DNA of 64,000 bases, taken from Chitinophaga terrae (ex Kim and Jung 2007). Lineage in GTDB: Bacteria > Bacteroidota > Bacteroidia > Chitinophagales > Chitinophagaceae. Shown piece by piece: positions 25,767 to 33,960 of the stretch. Made by a program: the position numbers and the translations under genes. The stretch lies in contig NZ_FNRL01000008.1 in assembly GCF_900107795.1 (NCBI RefSeq), positions 62,001 through 126,000 of the forward strand, read 5' to 3'. The notes under the pieces were generated by a model. The model had not been told where the DNA came from, searched no databases, and saw only the letters and a list, made by a program, of their open reading frames with translations. Position 1 is the first letter of the stretch. Every line of letters begins with the position of its first letter.

Positions 25767-25793
25767 AAAAACATACTAACTAGTATGTTTTTT
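25767..25793. promoter_or_regulatory. Probable TetR operator palindrome
   Basis: ACATACTAACTAGTATGT flanked by A and T runs; arms ACATACTA / TAGTATGT around a 2-nt centre. It lies between the TetR gene's stop and the first gene of the membrane/rhodanese operon, the expected place for repression of that operon. Confidence 0.6.
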
Positions 25794-25804
25794 GTCAAAA
25801 AAAT

Positions 25805-26395
25805 TTATCGCAATGTTTCCAGGTAGTTTTTCAATTGTTTCAGGTAAACCTGGTAAACAGATTTGCTGTTCTTGAGTTTGCCCAGGTTCCGGATACCCCA
25901 GTAGCCCGACATGATGAAAACCGCCACCTGTTCGCCGTCGGTCTTAGCGTTTACCATACCGTTCTTCTTCCCCGTTTCCACGGCTTTGATGATCGCCTGT
26001 TTCCACTGTTCTGAAAGGTTATTCAGGGCTTTGGTGAACGCCTTATTCCAGGGGGCCATTTCCTGTGTGAAGTTGGAAGCAGGGCATCCGTATTCTACTT
26101 TCAGGAAATCATTTTTCATCAGGAGCTCATACATCATATCGTACAGGGCTTTCGTGGTATTTTTTTCTTTTTCCAGCGGCTGAATGAAAGTAGCGTCGAA
26201 AGAGGGTTTCAGCAGCTCGTCGATAATGGCGAGCCCCATTTCATCCTTGTTTTTGAAATGGTAATAGAAAGCGCCTTTTGTAACCTGGGTAGTAGCCAGT
26301 ATCTCATCTATGCTCGTGGTTTGGTAACCTTTAACATAGATCAGTTCAAATGCTTTTTGTAAGATGTTGAGTCTTGTAGCCTCTGCCTTTTTCAT
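25805..26395 (-). CDS. TetR/AcrR-family repressor
   Basis: 196 residues from the Met at 26395 (MKKAEATRLNILQKAFELIY); the frame extends 24 residues upstream, but those are not typical of the family. Helix-turn-helix at about 25-50 (TTSIDEILATTQVTKGAFYY HF region). C-terminal ligand domain contains YGCPASNFTQEM, a Cys-containing block seen in quinone or electrophile sensing members. It likely controls the downstream operon at 25633-24507. Confidence 0.88.
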   Translation of the reverse strand: MKKAEATRLNILQKAFELIYVKGYQTTSIDEILATTQVTKGAFYYHFKNKDEMGLAIIDELLKPSFDATFIQPLEKEKNTTKALYDMMYELLMKNDFLKVEYGCPASNFTQEMAPWNKAFTKALNNLSEQWKQAIIKAVETGKKNGMVNAKTDGEQVAVFIMSGYWGIRNLGKLKNSKSVYQVYLKQLKNYLETLR

Positions 26396-26530
26396 AAAAA
26401 TGATACCGCTTGATCCTGCAAAGAAACGAAAAAAGCGACATTTCGTCACAGGATCGATACTGTTCATCCCAGGGGTGATCGCTGGCCGTTGAAATGTTAT
26501 AGTATTGGCGCCTCAACTAATTGGAAGATT

Positions 26531-28051
26531 ATGCGATCAGCTATTATCCTGGTTACCTGCCTGGGCTTTATTGGCGCTGCGGCGCAGGACCGGGAGCTTG
26601 CCTTTAAAAAGTATTTTGATACCCTTGCAACTCACCAGCTGTACGACGGCAATATTGCGCTGGCGGAGAACGGGCATAAGGTATATTCTTTTTCCGGTGG
26701 CTATGCCAATTACGCCACAGCGCAAAGAAATACAGGGCAATCGCGTTTCAACCTGGCTTCCATTTCCAAAATATTTACTTCCACTGCTATCTTGCAGTTA
26801 AGAGATAAAGGGAAATTAAAGCTGGATGATGAAGTGAAGAAACACCTGCCTGGTTTCCCTTTTTCGGGCGTTACTTTGTATCACCTGCTTACGCATACTT
26901 CCGGCTTGCCGAACCTGGAGTTGTATGAAGAGGTAGTGAAACAATATCCTGATTCTGTTATCACCAACGATGCCATACTTCCTTTGCTCAACCAGTGGAA
27001 GAAAGGGCTTTATTTCAAGCCGGGAGATGAATTCCGTTATTGCAATACCAATTACAACCTGCTGGCTATGATTGTGGAAAAAGTGTCGGGGATTGATTTG
27101 CCCCGTTATATGGAGAAAAATATTTTCAGACCGGCGGGTATGCGTAACAGTTACATTGCTGCAGTTGGCGGGCCTGCCGATAGTTTGAGAGTTGTGCAGC
27201 AGGTAAGGCCAACTTTTTATGATACCGCTTATTTGCAGGCTGATAAATTAAAACGTTACAGGTATACAGAATACAATAACAGCGGCAGCCTGGGTTCATC
27301 AAACCTTATTACAACAGTGGATGATATGTTGAGGTTCGACAACGCTTTCTTCAGCGGCAAACTGCTTACACTTTCCTCTGTGGAAGAAGCGATCAGGCCG
27401 GTGAAACTGAATAATGGCAAAGAATACCAGGAACACATGGATACCATGCGGGGAGATGGAGCAGGGCAGTATGGATTAGGATGGGAAATATTCGACATGC
27501 CCGGCTATGGAAAAGGAGTAGGGCACGGCGGCTATAAGTTTGGATTGGCTACCTTCTATTATCATAACCTCCGTAGCAAACAGGTAATTGTTGCTTATAC
27601 CAATGGTACCAGTACATTTGGGGATAATGTAACCTCCTGTTTGTATATGCTGAACGGGCAGGCCGCTATTCCTGTATCAATAAAACAATCGGCCGTCCGG
27701 GCCTACGCGAAGGCGCTGATGACAGAAGGGGCGGATCATGCCGCCTGCATGCTGCATATCTATATGGGTGATACTACTCACTATTATTTCAGCAGCAGGG
27801 AATTGAATTTCCTGGGGTACGATTTCCTTTACCAGTCTAATGCTCCGGAGCATAAACAGTGGTCTTTGGAAACTTTTAAACTGAACACTTTTATTGAGCC
27901 GGCAAACTTCAATACTTACGACAGCTACGGTGAAGCGCTGCTGGAAGCAGGCCGCAAGGCTGACGCGATAAGGATGTACCGGAAGTCGCTGGACTTAAAC
28001 CCAACCAGTGAAGATGGAATAAAAGCGATGAAAAAAATGGGGATCATGTAA
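26531..28051 (+). CDS. Secreted serine hydrolase, beta-lactamase fold, with C-terminal TPR
   Basis: 506 residues from the Met at 26531, chosen because the signal peptide (MRSAIILVTCLGFIGAAAQ) starts there; the frame opens earlier at 26489. Catalytic SxxK at Ser77-Ile-Ser-Lys80, YxN as YCNTNY, and HGG in GVGHGGYKFG. The last 35 residues (ALLEAGRKADAIRMYRKSLD) form one TPR unit. Related to, but not a recent copy of, the hydrolase at 5208. Substrate unknown. Confidence 0.88.
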   Translation: MRSAIILVTCLGFIGAAAQDRELAFKKYFDTLATHQLYDGNIALAENGHKVYSFSGGYANYATAQRNTGQSRFNLASISKIFTSTAILQLRDKGKLKLDDEVKKHLPGFPFSGVTLYHLLTHTSGLPNLELYEEVVKQYPDSVITNDAILPLLNQWKKGLYFKPGDEFRYCNTNYNLLAMIVEKVSGIDLPRYMEKNIFRPAGMRNSYIAAVGGPADSLRVVQQVRPTFYDTAYLQADKLKRYRYTEYNNSGSLGSSNLITTVDDMLRFDNAFFSGKLLTLSSVEEAIRPVKLNNGKEYQEHMDTMRGDGAGQYGLGWEIFDMPGYGKGVGHGGYKFGLATFYYHNLRSKQVIVAYTNGTSTFGDNVTSCLYMLNGQAAIPVSIKQSAVRAYAKALMTEGADHAACMLHIYMGDTTHYYFSSRELNFLGYDFLYQSNAPEHKQWSLETFKLNTFIEPANFNTYDSYGEALLEAGRKADAIRMYRKSLDLNPTSEDGIKAMKKMGIM

Positions 28052-28076
28052 AGCTGCATTTAATGCACCTTTACAT

Positions 28077-28679
28077 TCAAACCGCGATGCTCTTGAAACC
28101 GGTTTCCAGCGCTGCTTCGGGTCCAAACAGCGACTGTCCTTCGGCCCTGAACACGCCGGCTACCCTGATGCCTATCACAGAAAGAAAAGATCGTACATAC
28201 GGTTCTGCGAAATCGTAGCCTTTCAATTCGCCTTCCGAATAAACGCCTCCTGAACTGGTTGCGATATAGGCTTCCTTGTTGTTCAGCAACCCTTCAGGCA
28301 GCAGTCCCTGTCCTCTTGGCTTAAATGTTATCCCTGCCCTGGTAATGTGGTCGAAATACGCCTTCAGGTTAGAGGTGATGGTGAAATTGTACATAGGCGC
28401 TTCTATCACCAGGGTATCAGCGTCCAGCAATTCTTTCACCGCTTCTTCGGAGTACCTGATAGTTTCCACCTGTTCGGCAGTCCTGTTCTCTGCAGGCGTG
28501 TAAAAGGAAATAATGTGAGATTCGTCGAGATGCGGCAACGGGTTTTTACCCAGGTCCCGTACGGTAACAATACTGCCCGGATGTTTCTCTTTTAATCTCT
28601 CTACAATAGCATTTCCTAATTTCCGGCTGGCCGAGCTGGCCGTTCTTGGACTTGAAATAATGTGCAATATTCTTTTCAT
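28077..28679 (-). CDS. azoR: FMN-dependent NADH-azoreductase
   Basis: 200 residues, flavodoxin-like fold. N-terminal FMN phosphate loop ISSPRTASSASRKLG, the EAPMYNFTITSNLKAYFDHI block, and TSSGGVYSEG near the flavin ring. Reduces quinones and azo compounds with NADH in the cytoplasm. Divergent from an HxlR-family regulator with operator-like repeats between them, so probably induced by electrophiles or quinones through that regulator. Confidence 0.9.
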   Translation of the reverse strand: MKRILHIISSPRTASSASRKLGNAIVERLKEKHPGSIVTVRDLGKNPLPHLDESHIISFYTPAENRTAEQVETIRYSEEAVKELLDADTLVIEAPMYNFTITSNLKAYFDHITRAGITFKPRGQGLLPEGLLNNKEAYIATSSGGVYSEGELKGYDFAEPYVRSFLSVIGIRVAGVFRAEGQSLFGPEAALETGFKSIAV

Positions 28680-28722
28680 GGTTTGCTGTTTGATGACTCA
28701 AAATTAGGTACATTCGCTAATA

Positions 28723-28760
28723 AAAGGTTAGTAGTAAACTAAAGGTTAGTGCTAACCTTT
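28723..28760. promoter_or_regulatory. HxlR operator cluster between azoR and the regulator
   Basis: Palindrome AAAGGTTAG-TG-CTAACCTTT at 28741-28760, plus a direct copy of the half site AAAGGTTAG at 28723-28731, 18 bp upstream. Located in the 104-bp divergent gap. Confidence 0.7.
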
Positions 28761-28783
28761 AGGTAATTAATCAGCATAGACAC

Positions 28784-29167
28784 ATGGAAAAACATGAAGT
28801 AAAAGCGGCGAAATGTGCGGCTCAACTGTCGGCAGTGGAAGATGCCATATATGTGCTCGGCGGCAAGTGGAAGCTCCGCATCCTTATTGCCTTGTTAACA
28901 GGTTATCATCGTTTTAACGAATTGCAGCGGACCATTAAAGGAATTTCCGCAAGGGTATTATCAGCAGAACTGAAATCCCTGGAGTTGAACGGCCTGGTGA
29001 AAAGAGTTGTAAAGGCAGACCAGACGCCGGTTGTGGTAGAATACCTGCCAACAGAATACACTAGGTCGCTGAAGCAGATAATTACGGTATTGGGCGATTG
29101 GGGATTAAAGCATAAAAAGCGGATCACAGGGAAGGGAGTAAAGATTATGGAGAAGGAGGTTGAATAA
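28784..29167 (+). CDS. HxlR-family transcriptional regulator
   Basis: 127 residues. Winged helix with the family hallmarks YVLGGKWKLRILIAL, HRFNELQRTIKGISARVLSA and LKSLELNGLVKR. The Cys in KAAKCAAQLS near the N-terminus is at the place where redox or electrophile-sensing HxlR proteins carry their reactive Cys. Likely represses itself and the divergent azoR through the dyads between them. Confidence 0.9.
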   Translation: MEKHEVKAAKCAAQLSAVEDAIYVLGGKWKLRILIALLTGYHRFNELQRTIKGISARVLSAELKSLELNGLVKRVVKADQTPVVVEYLPTEYTRSLKQIITVLGDWGLKHKKRITGKGVKIMEKEVE

Positions 29168-29200
29168 AAACGGTTTGCAAGCTAACAGCCTGCAAACCGT
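29165..29200. terminator. Bidirectional hairpin terminator
   Basis: Stem ACGGTTTGCA / TGCAAACCGT (29170-29179, 29191-29200). On the minus strand it is followed by TTTTTATTC, so it originally ended the tlpA-like gene; it also lies right after the hxlR stop. Confidence 0.7.
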
Positions 29201-29248
29201 CTAAAGTGAGCTAAATTTTCAACTGGCGGAATTGATTTCAGGCCAGCA

Positions 29249-29610
29249 TTATTTCAGTAAAGTTTCCAGTTTTGCCTGTAACTCCTCTCCCCGCAGGTTT
29301 CTTCCGACTATTACACCTTTGGGATCAACAAGGAAATTGGATGGAATGGCTTTAATCCCATATAGCTTTGCTGCTTCCGCATTGAATCCTTCCTATATTG
29401 GTCCGTTGACTTATCTCTATCATCTCAAGCAGTTTCTTACCCAGGTTGGAGTTTTGCTGATGTTTGGGAAAGCGTTGAAACTTTGCCAAAGCGGTATCAG
29501 GATTGAAATTATATGCCATTTCAATTTCGTAGAAAGCCCGCAGGGAAATATACGAATCAGGATGGCGGGCAATGAACAACCGATGGTAGCATTCATTAAA
29601 AATCTTTTAT
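29249..29610 (-). pseudogene. TlpA/thioredoxin-like protein remnant with internal deletion
   Basis: Two pieces of one gene family read on the minus strand. The upstream piece encodes FIARHPDSYISLRAF and LGKKLLEMIEISQRTNIG, the linker typical of Bacteroidota TlpA proteins; the downstream piece, in another frame, encodes AKLYGIKAIPSNFLVDPKG and RGEELQAKLETLLK-stop, the end of a thioredoxin fold. The core with the CxxC active site (about 90-100 residues) is missing and the N-terminus with signal peptide is gone. The join is near 29390. Not functional. Confidence 0.8.
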
Positions 29611-29612
29611 AA

Positions 29613-29961
29613 TAACCTTACGGGAAAGGTAAACATTTTCTAAGAAAAGCTAATTAATTTAGGTAATGTAATAGTATACTATATCCAACAGTCTTTTTAT
29701 CAATTGAAGTATTGTTTGTATTACTGTATGGTTTAGTGAATTTATCTAGGTGTTATTTCTTCTTTAACTTTTACTTTAAAGTTATATCTTAAGGTTTGTA
29801 ACCTATAGATCGAACTAATAATAGAATTTGTTAGCTGCGCCATAGTTTGACCCTTTAGTTTTCCTTATAATTATTAAGAATCTTATAAATCAATCTCGAA
29901 TATTCAGGCCCAATTCGCGGCTATTTTTGGGAAGGTATTCAACCAAACAAAATAATAGATT
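29613..29961. other. Intergenic AT-rich stretch
   Basis: No gene or remnant recognised. Base composition is clearly more AT-rich than the genes to the left, and the same continues through the next gene. Probably decayed or acquired DNA plus the promoter of the lipoprotein gene. Confidence 0.5.
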
Positions 29962-30690
29962 ATGAAAACAACTTCCAAATTGCTAATCTTATGTTTGATC
30001 TTATTCGGCTGCAAAAAAAATGATAATGTGAAACCCGATGTAGAGGATTTATCAGAGTTAGAATACAAGGCTAAATTAGAAACATTATTGCACACTAACA
30101 TTCCGGAAAAACCTACTCGAAATATAGATTCGTCGGACTTTAAGACGTTTAAGGAAGCTTATTGTTTTTTCAATTTTCTTCTAAATAGCACAGTTGTTAA
30201 TAAGGATTCAATCAGAGATGTTCATCATTCCAACCCGCCATTGAATGCGCGTACTGAGTCTGTTGATTTTACGGATTATAATCAAGGTGAATTTATTTTT
30301 CTAATGACTGGAATTCAGGCAACCGAAAATATCATGATGTTACTTCCCGTGACAGCAAACGTAGTTTTTACCTTGCGAGTAGTCGTTACTCGCGAGGTCG
30401 GAAGTACGACACAAGTACTTGCAGGGCAGTACTTGTCAAATCAGGAGGTTGTTTATTCTGGACCAGGAACCGTTGTTTCAAAAAGTGTGATAATTGTGCC
30501 AGATCCGACGCTGGGTAACACAAGAGGTTCTGGCGTAATTGGCGGTAATATTCAACTCGACGTAACCGCTGCAGGTATCCCGCTTAGCGCCTATATCATA
30601 CTTGATGGACGGTACATATTTGATATTCCGCCATATTTATCAACTGGAAAACTATATTTGTATAAATGGTTGACGCTGTACACAAGCTGA
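29962..30690 (+). CDS. Hypothetical lipoprotein
   Basis: 242 residues. Lipoprotein signal with lipobox ILFGC (Cys17), then a helical part with Cys-containing FKTFKEAYCFFNF, then a beta-rich C-terminal half. No recognised family. Codon use is AT-rich, unlike its left neighbours, and it stands alone inside a zone of gene remnants, which suggests transfer. Confidence 0.7.
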   Translation: MKTTSKLLILCLILFGCKKNDNVKPDVEDLSELEYKAKLETLLHTNIPEKPTRNIDSSDFKTFKEAYCFFNFLLNSTVVNKDSIRDVHHSNPPLNARTESVDFTDYNQGEFIFLMTGIQATENIMMLLPVTANVVFTLRVVVTREVGSTTQVLAGQYLSNQEVVYSGPGTVVSKSVIIVPDPTLGNTRGSGVIGGNIQLDVTAAGIPLSAYIILDGRYIFDIPPYLSTGKLYLYKWLTLYTS

Positions 30691-30977
30691 CGAGACGTCC
30701 GCTCATCTAAAGTTAATTTTCGGAAATTTTGCTTCTACATGCAAGTATTTGAAACTTGTTTGAAAATTTTGCAGTGGGAAATAGAAAAAAATCGATCACT
30801 TAGATTGGTTACTATCAAAAAAACTGTGTGAACGAGTTCGCATTATTGACCGATTCGCATTGGAAAAGTATAGAAAAATAGGCGCCTAAAACTTCTGAAT
30901 AGTCAGGATATATTCACTGTAAACATAGCTTAAATTTTCAGGAAAGTATATCAGGGCAGAGAAAATTGGTAAAGCGC
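30691..30977. other. Intergenic, no gene seen
   Basis: AT-rich, no ORF with protein-like composition and no clear hairpin. Confidence 0.5.
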
Positions 30978-31364
30978 TCACCCGTTCAGCAAATTACCCT
31001 GCACCCAGGCCAGCAACGCATCTTTATAGCTGGGTCCTGCCACCGCTTTCAGCCCGTGCGTCAGGATAACAAGATCGCCTTCCATGCTTACTATATGCCG
31101 GGTGGCGATAATGCTTGATCTATGCACCCTCAGGAAAGAGCGGGATGGCAATACGGCTTCAATATCTTTCATATTCATCAGCGTTATTGTTTTTTCAGCG
31201 CCATGATAAATATGAATATAGTTTTTAGCGCCTTCTACCAGGATAATATCATCCGTGTTGATCTTCACAACTCCGCCCCGGATACCTGATTTTACAAAAA
31301 AGTGGTCGGTGGCCGGAAGGGCAGGAGGCGCCTGCAGTTTTTGAATTAGGGAGTACAATTGCAA
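30978..31364 (-). pseudogene. LytTR response-regulator C-terminal fragment
   Basis: About 128 residues beginning at a TTG codon. The segment FFVKSGIRGGVVKINTDDII, then NYIHIYHGAEKTITLMNMKD and SFLRVHRSSIIATRHIVSME is a complete LytTR DNA-binding domain. The receiver domain that should precede it is absent; instead the upstream DNA codes for the start of a different protein. A short LytTR-only protein could still be made, but there is no normal start site. Confidence 0.75.
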
Positions 31365-31548
31365 CGCTGTCTTGCCCGGAGGGAGCCAGTTGCTGGTAGC
31401 CTTTTGCTTTTAGAACCTTCCAATCTGCATCTGCAGAGTAAATGGAGTTTTTTTGCGCAATATTGTACAGGCTATCCAGCAGGGAGATCTGTGCCTGTGA
31501 AGAGGTAAAGCAAAACATACAAAAAAAGGGCAGGCAGATTTTTTTCAT
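31365..31548 (-). pseudogene. N-terminal fragment of an exported S41-like peptidase
   Basis: A signal peptide (MKKICLPFFCMFCFTSSQA) followed by LLDSLYNIAQKNSIYSADAD and WKVLKAKGYQQLAP, the usual start of Bacteroidota S41 peptidases. After about 55 residues similarity stops and the frame runs into the LytTR fragment in another phase. A deletion joined the two genes. Confidence 0.65.
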
Positions 31549-31664
31549 ATCAACATTTTTTGCGTAAACCTAGCGGATGCCGGGGTTAATAATTTGTTTT
31601 TTACACGAAAAAGGCCTGAAGAAGGACGAAAAATAATTCTATACTTTTAACTTATTTTAGTAAA

Positions 31665-32861
31665 ATGGAAGCCATTAATCTTACAAAGCAGCAGGCGCGG
31701 AAGGTCATCCTTGAGGCAGCGGGACTCGCCCGCAAAGCGCAGTTCGGGAAAGGAATAGCGGCGGTTTACCAGGTGATCGACCATTTAGGGTTCGTGCAAC
31801 TGGATACAAATTATGTAGTAGAACGCGCACATCATCATGTGATGGCGGCGCGGATTCCTGATTACCAGCTTGCCTGGTTAACTGAGTTGTGCGACGATGG
31901 CCAGGTCTATGAATATTTTACTTCGGACGCCGGTTTTCTTCCGATGAAGGATTTCCGGTTTTCCTTACCTGTTAAGGAGGCTTTTAAAGCGCAATATGAA
32001 TCGGCTTCCCAGGCTGAAACCAGGCTAAGGAAGCAGATCATGGACCGTGTAGAACGCGACGGGGCAGTGAAGGTAGGAGATTTTGAAAACGACCGGGTAG
32101 ATGCCAGCACCGGGTGGTGGGATTGGCGGCCTGCAAAGATAGCGTTGGAAAGATTGTATCTTGAAGGAGAGCTGTTGATCAGTCGCACTAAAAATTTCCA
32201 GAAGGTATATGATCTGCCATTGAACCTGGTACCCGGCGATACAGATCAGACCATGCCTACGCCAGAAGAATACGCCCGTTTTGTTATTCGCCGTACCCTT
32301 GGAGCGCTTGGCATTTCCGGTGCCAGGGAGATAGCCTGGCGCGCCCGGCGTGTAAAAGGCAATCTTGTTAAGCAGGAGTTGGAGAAAATGGTGAAGGCGG
32401 GGCAGTTGAAACTGGTTAGTGTGGAAGGGGTCAAAGGCCCGTTATATATGTTGCCGGATCAGAAAACCAACATCAAACTATCCAACGATGTTTTCATCCT
32501 TTCGCCATTCGATATCCTGAATGTTTTCAGGCACCGGCTAAAAGATTTTTTCAATTTTGATTACCAGATAGAATGTTTTGTGCCTGCGCCCAAACGCAAG
32601 TATGGGTATTTTTCGTTGCCCGTACTGGCAGGGGATACTTTTATAGCGAGGATGGATGCGAAGGCCGACCGTAAGCAAAAAGTGCTGATCGTTCATAATC
32701 TCCATTTTGAGGATGTTAAGCTTGATGCCAGTGTTATTGAGAAGTTGGTGCAATCTTTAAAGGCATTTGCACGGTTTAACCAGTGCAGGGAAATTGTTTT
32801 TACGAAATCTAACCATAAAGCCTATCTGAAAGCGATTTCGAAAGGGTTGGCTGGCCTGTAG
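31665..32861 (+). CDS. YcaQ-like DNA glycosylase (winged-helix HTH_42 family)
   Basis: 398 residues. Winged-helix domains span most of the chain. The catalytic-loop signature VQLDTNYVVERAHHHVMAAR carries Gln45-x-Asp47, the QxD form described for YcaQ-type interstrand-crosslink glycosylases (AlkZ types have QxQ). Other family blocks: VYEYFTSDAGFLP, DWRPAKIALERLYLEGELLI, FILSPFDILNVFRHRLKDFF, YGYFSLPVLAGDTFIARMDA. Likely removes alkylated or crosslinked bases. Monocistronic. Confidence 0.88.
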   Translation: MEAINLTKQQARKVILEAAGLARKAQFGKGIAAVYQVIDHLGFVQLDTNYVVERAHHHVMAARIPDYQLAWLTELCDDGQVYEYFTSDAGFLPMKDFRFSLPVKEAFKAQYESASQAETRLRKQIMDRVERDGAVKVGDFENDRVDASTGWWDWRPAKIALERLYLEGELLISRTKNFQKVYDLPLNLVPGDTDQTMPTPEEYARFVIRRTLGALGISGAREIAWRARRVKGNLVKQELEKMVKAGQLKLVSVEGVKGPLYMLPDQKTNIKLSNDVFILSPFDILNVFRHRLKDFFNFDYQIECFVPAPKRKYGYFSLPVLAGDTFIARMDAKADRKQKVLIVHNLHFEDVKLDASVIEKLVQSLKAFARFNQCREIVFTKSNHKAYLKAISKGLAGL

Positions 32862-33045
32862 GCATCGATTATATTTGGGCCGTCGCCAGTTAGGTTTGTA
32901 AGTTTTGTTTACTAAATTTTAGTTATGAATAAGCCTTCCAATTAAGTTTCACTACTTATATGCTTTTAATTTAATATTAAATGCCATGTTAACCGGTTTT
33001 TTATGTATTGTTTATTGAGATAATATAATTTGACACATGTCTTGT

Positions 33046-33053
33046 TAAATTTG
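33046..33053 (+). promoter_or_regulatory. -7 promoter element of the DUF4382 gene
   Basis: TAAATTTG matches TAnnTTTG, 25 bp before the start codon; no convincing -33 box at normal spacing. Confidence 0.4.
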
Positions 33054-33078
33054 TGTTAAAATAACTAACTGAAGCACA

Positions 33079-33867
33079 ATGAAAAACCAAATCATGGCTG
33101 GTCTTGCAGCATTATCCACAACTGTTATACTGTTTAGTGCCTGCACCAAGAACGATGACAGCACTTCCGGCACTTCCAAATTCAGCGTTTACCTGACCGA
33201 TGCTCCTGCACATTACGACAAAGTGTATATCGACATCCAGGATGTAATGGTAAACAGCACTACCGACGCTGACAATGGTTGGCAGTCGCTCCATCTGCTG
33301 CGGCCAGGTGTTTACAACCTGCTTGATTTCCGCAATGGGGTCGACACATTGCTTGCTTCCTATGATATTCCCGCAGGAAAAATTTCACAGATCCGCCTGG
33401 TGCTTGGCCCCAACAACAGCGTAGTAGTAGATGGCGCTACTTATCCTCTGGAAACGCCATCTGCGCAGCAATCCGGTTTAAAACTGAATGTACAGGCCAA
33501 TCTTACCGCCGGTATCGACTACCGCCTCTGGCTGGATTTCGATGCTAACCGTTCGATCGTTACTACCGGTAATGGCAAGTATATCCTGAAACCGGTGATC
33601 CGCAGTTATACCCAGGCTACAAGCGGTTCTATTAAAGGTATCATCCTGCCTCCTTTATCTTCCAAAGGGGTATTTGTAATTCAGAACACCGACACTGTTG
33701 CTGCCGCCATTCCTGACGCTACCGGCGCATTCCTGGTAGCCGGACTGAATGCAGGCGCTTACAATGTTGCTGTTGCCGGCAACGGTATCCTGAAAGATAC
33801 TTTGCTTACTAATGTGAATGTGACCGTGGGCCAGGTTTCGACTATCGGAACTGTAACGCTCCACTAA
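33079..33867 (+). CDS. DUF4382 lipoprotein
   Basis: 262 residues; lipobox LFSAC (Cys22). The DUF4382 domain (about 35-175) has its typical start FSVYLTDAPAHYDKVYIDI, then NLLDFRNGVDTLLASYDIPA and ISQIRLVLG. A second small beta-domain (about 180-262) resembles a carboxypeptidase regulatory fold. Surface or periplasmic; function unknown. It has its own promoter and a strong terminator. Confidence 0.85.
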   Translation: MKNQIMAGLAALSTTVILFSACTKNDDSTSGTSKFSVYLTDAPAHYDKVYIDIQDVMVNSTTDADNGWQSLHLLRPGVYNLLDFRNGVDTLLASYDIPAGKISQIRLVLGPNNSVVVDGATYPLETPSAQQSGLKLNVQANLTAGIDYRLWLDFDANRSIVTTGNGKYILKPVIRSYTQATSGSIKGIILPPLSSKGVFVIQNTDTVAAAIPDATGAFLVAGLNAGAYNVAVAGNGILKDTLLTNVNVTVGQVSTIGTVTLH

Positions 33868-33887
33868 GTGAAAATCATTGAAAGGGA

Positions 33888-33917
33888 AAGGCAGCTTCTT
33901 TTGAGGCTGCCTTTTTT
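33888..33917 (+). terminator. Rho-independent terminator after the DUF4382 gene
   Basis: Stem AGGCAGC / GGCTGCCT with a 9-nt loop and T6, 20 bp after the stop codon. Confidence 0.85.
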
Positions 33918-33960
33918 GCGCTCTATTGTATCACAATCGTAAATTATATAGCTTCGCAGC

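Noticed and set aside
29232..29612. 126-codon plus-strand ORF
   Set aside because: Reads antisense through the TlpA remnant, which gives clear family sequence on the minus strand.
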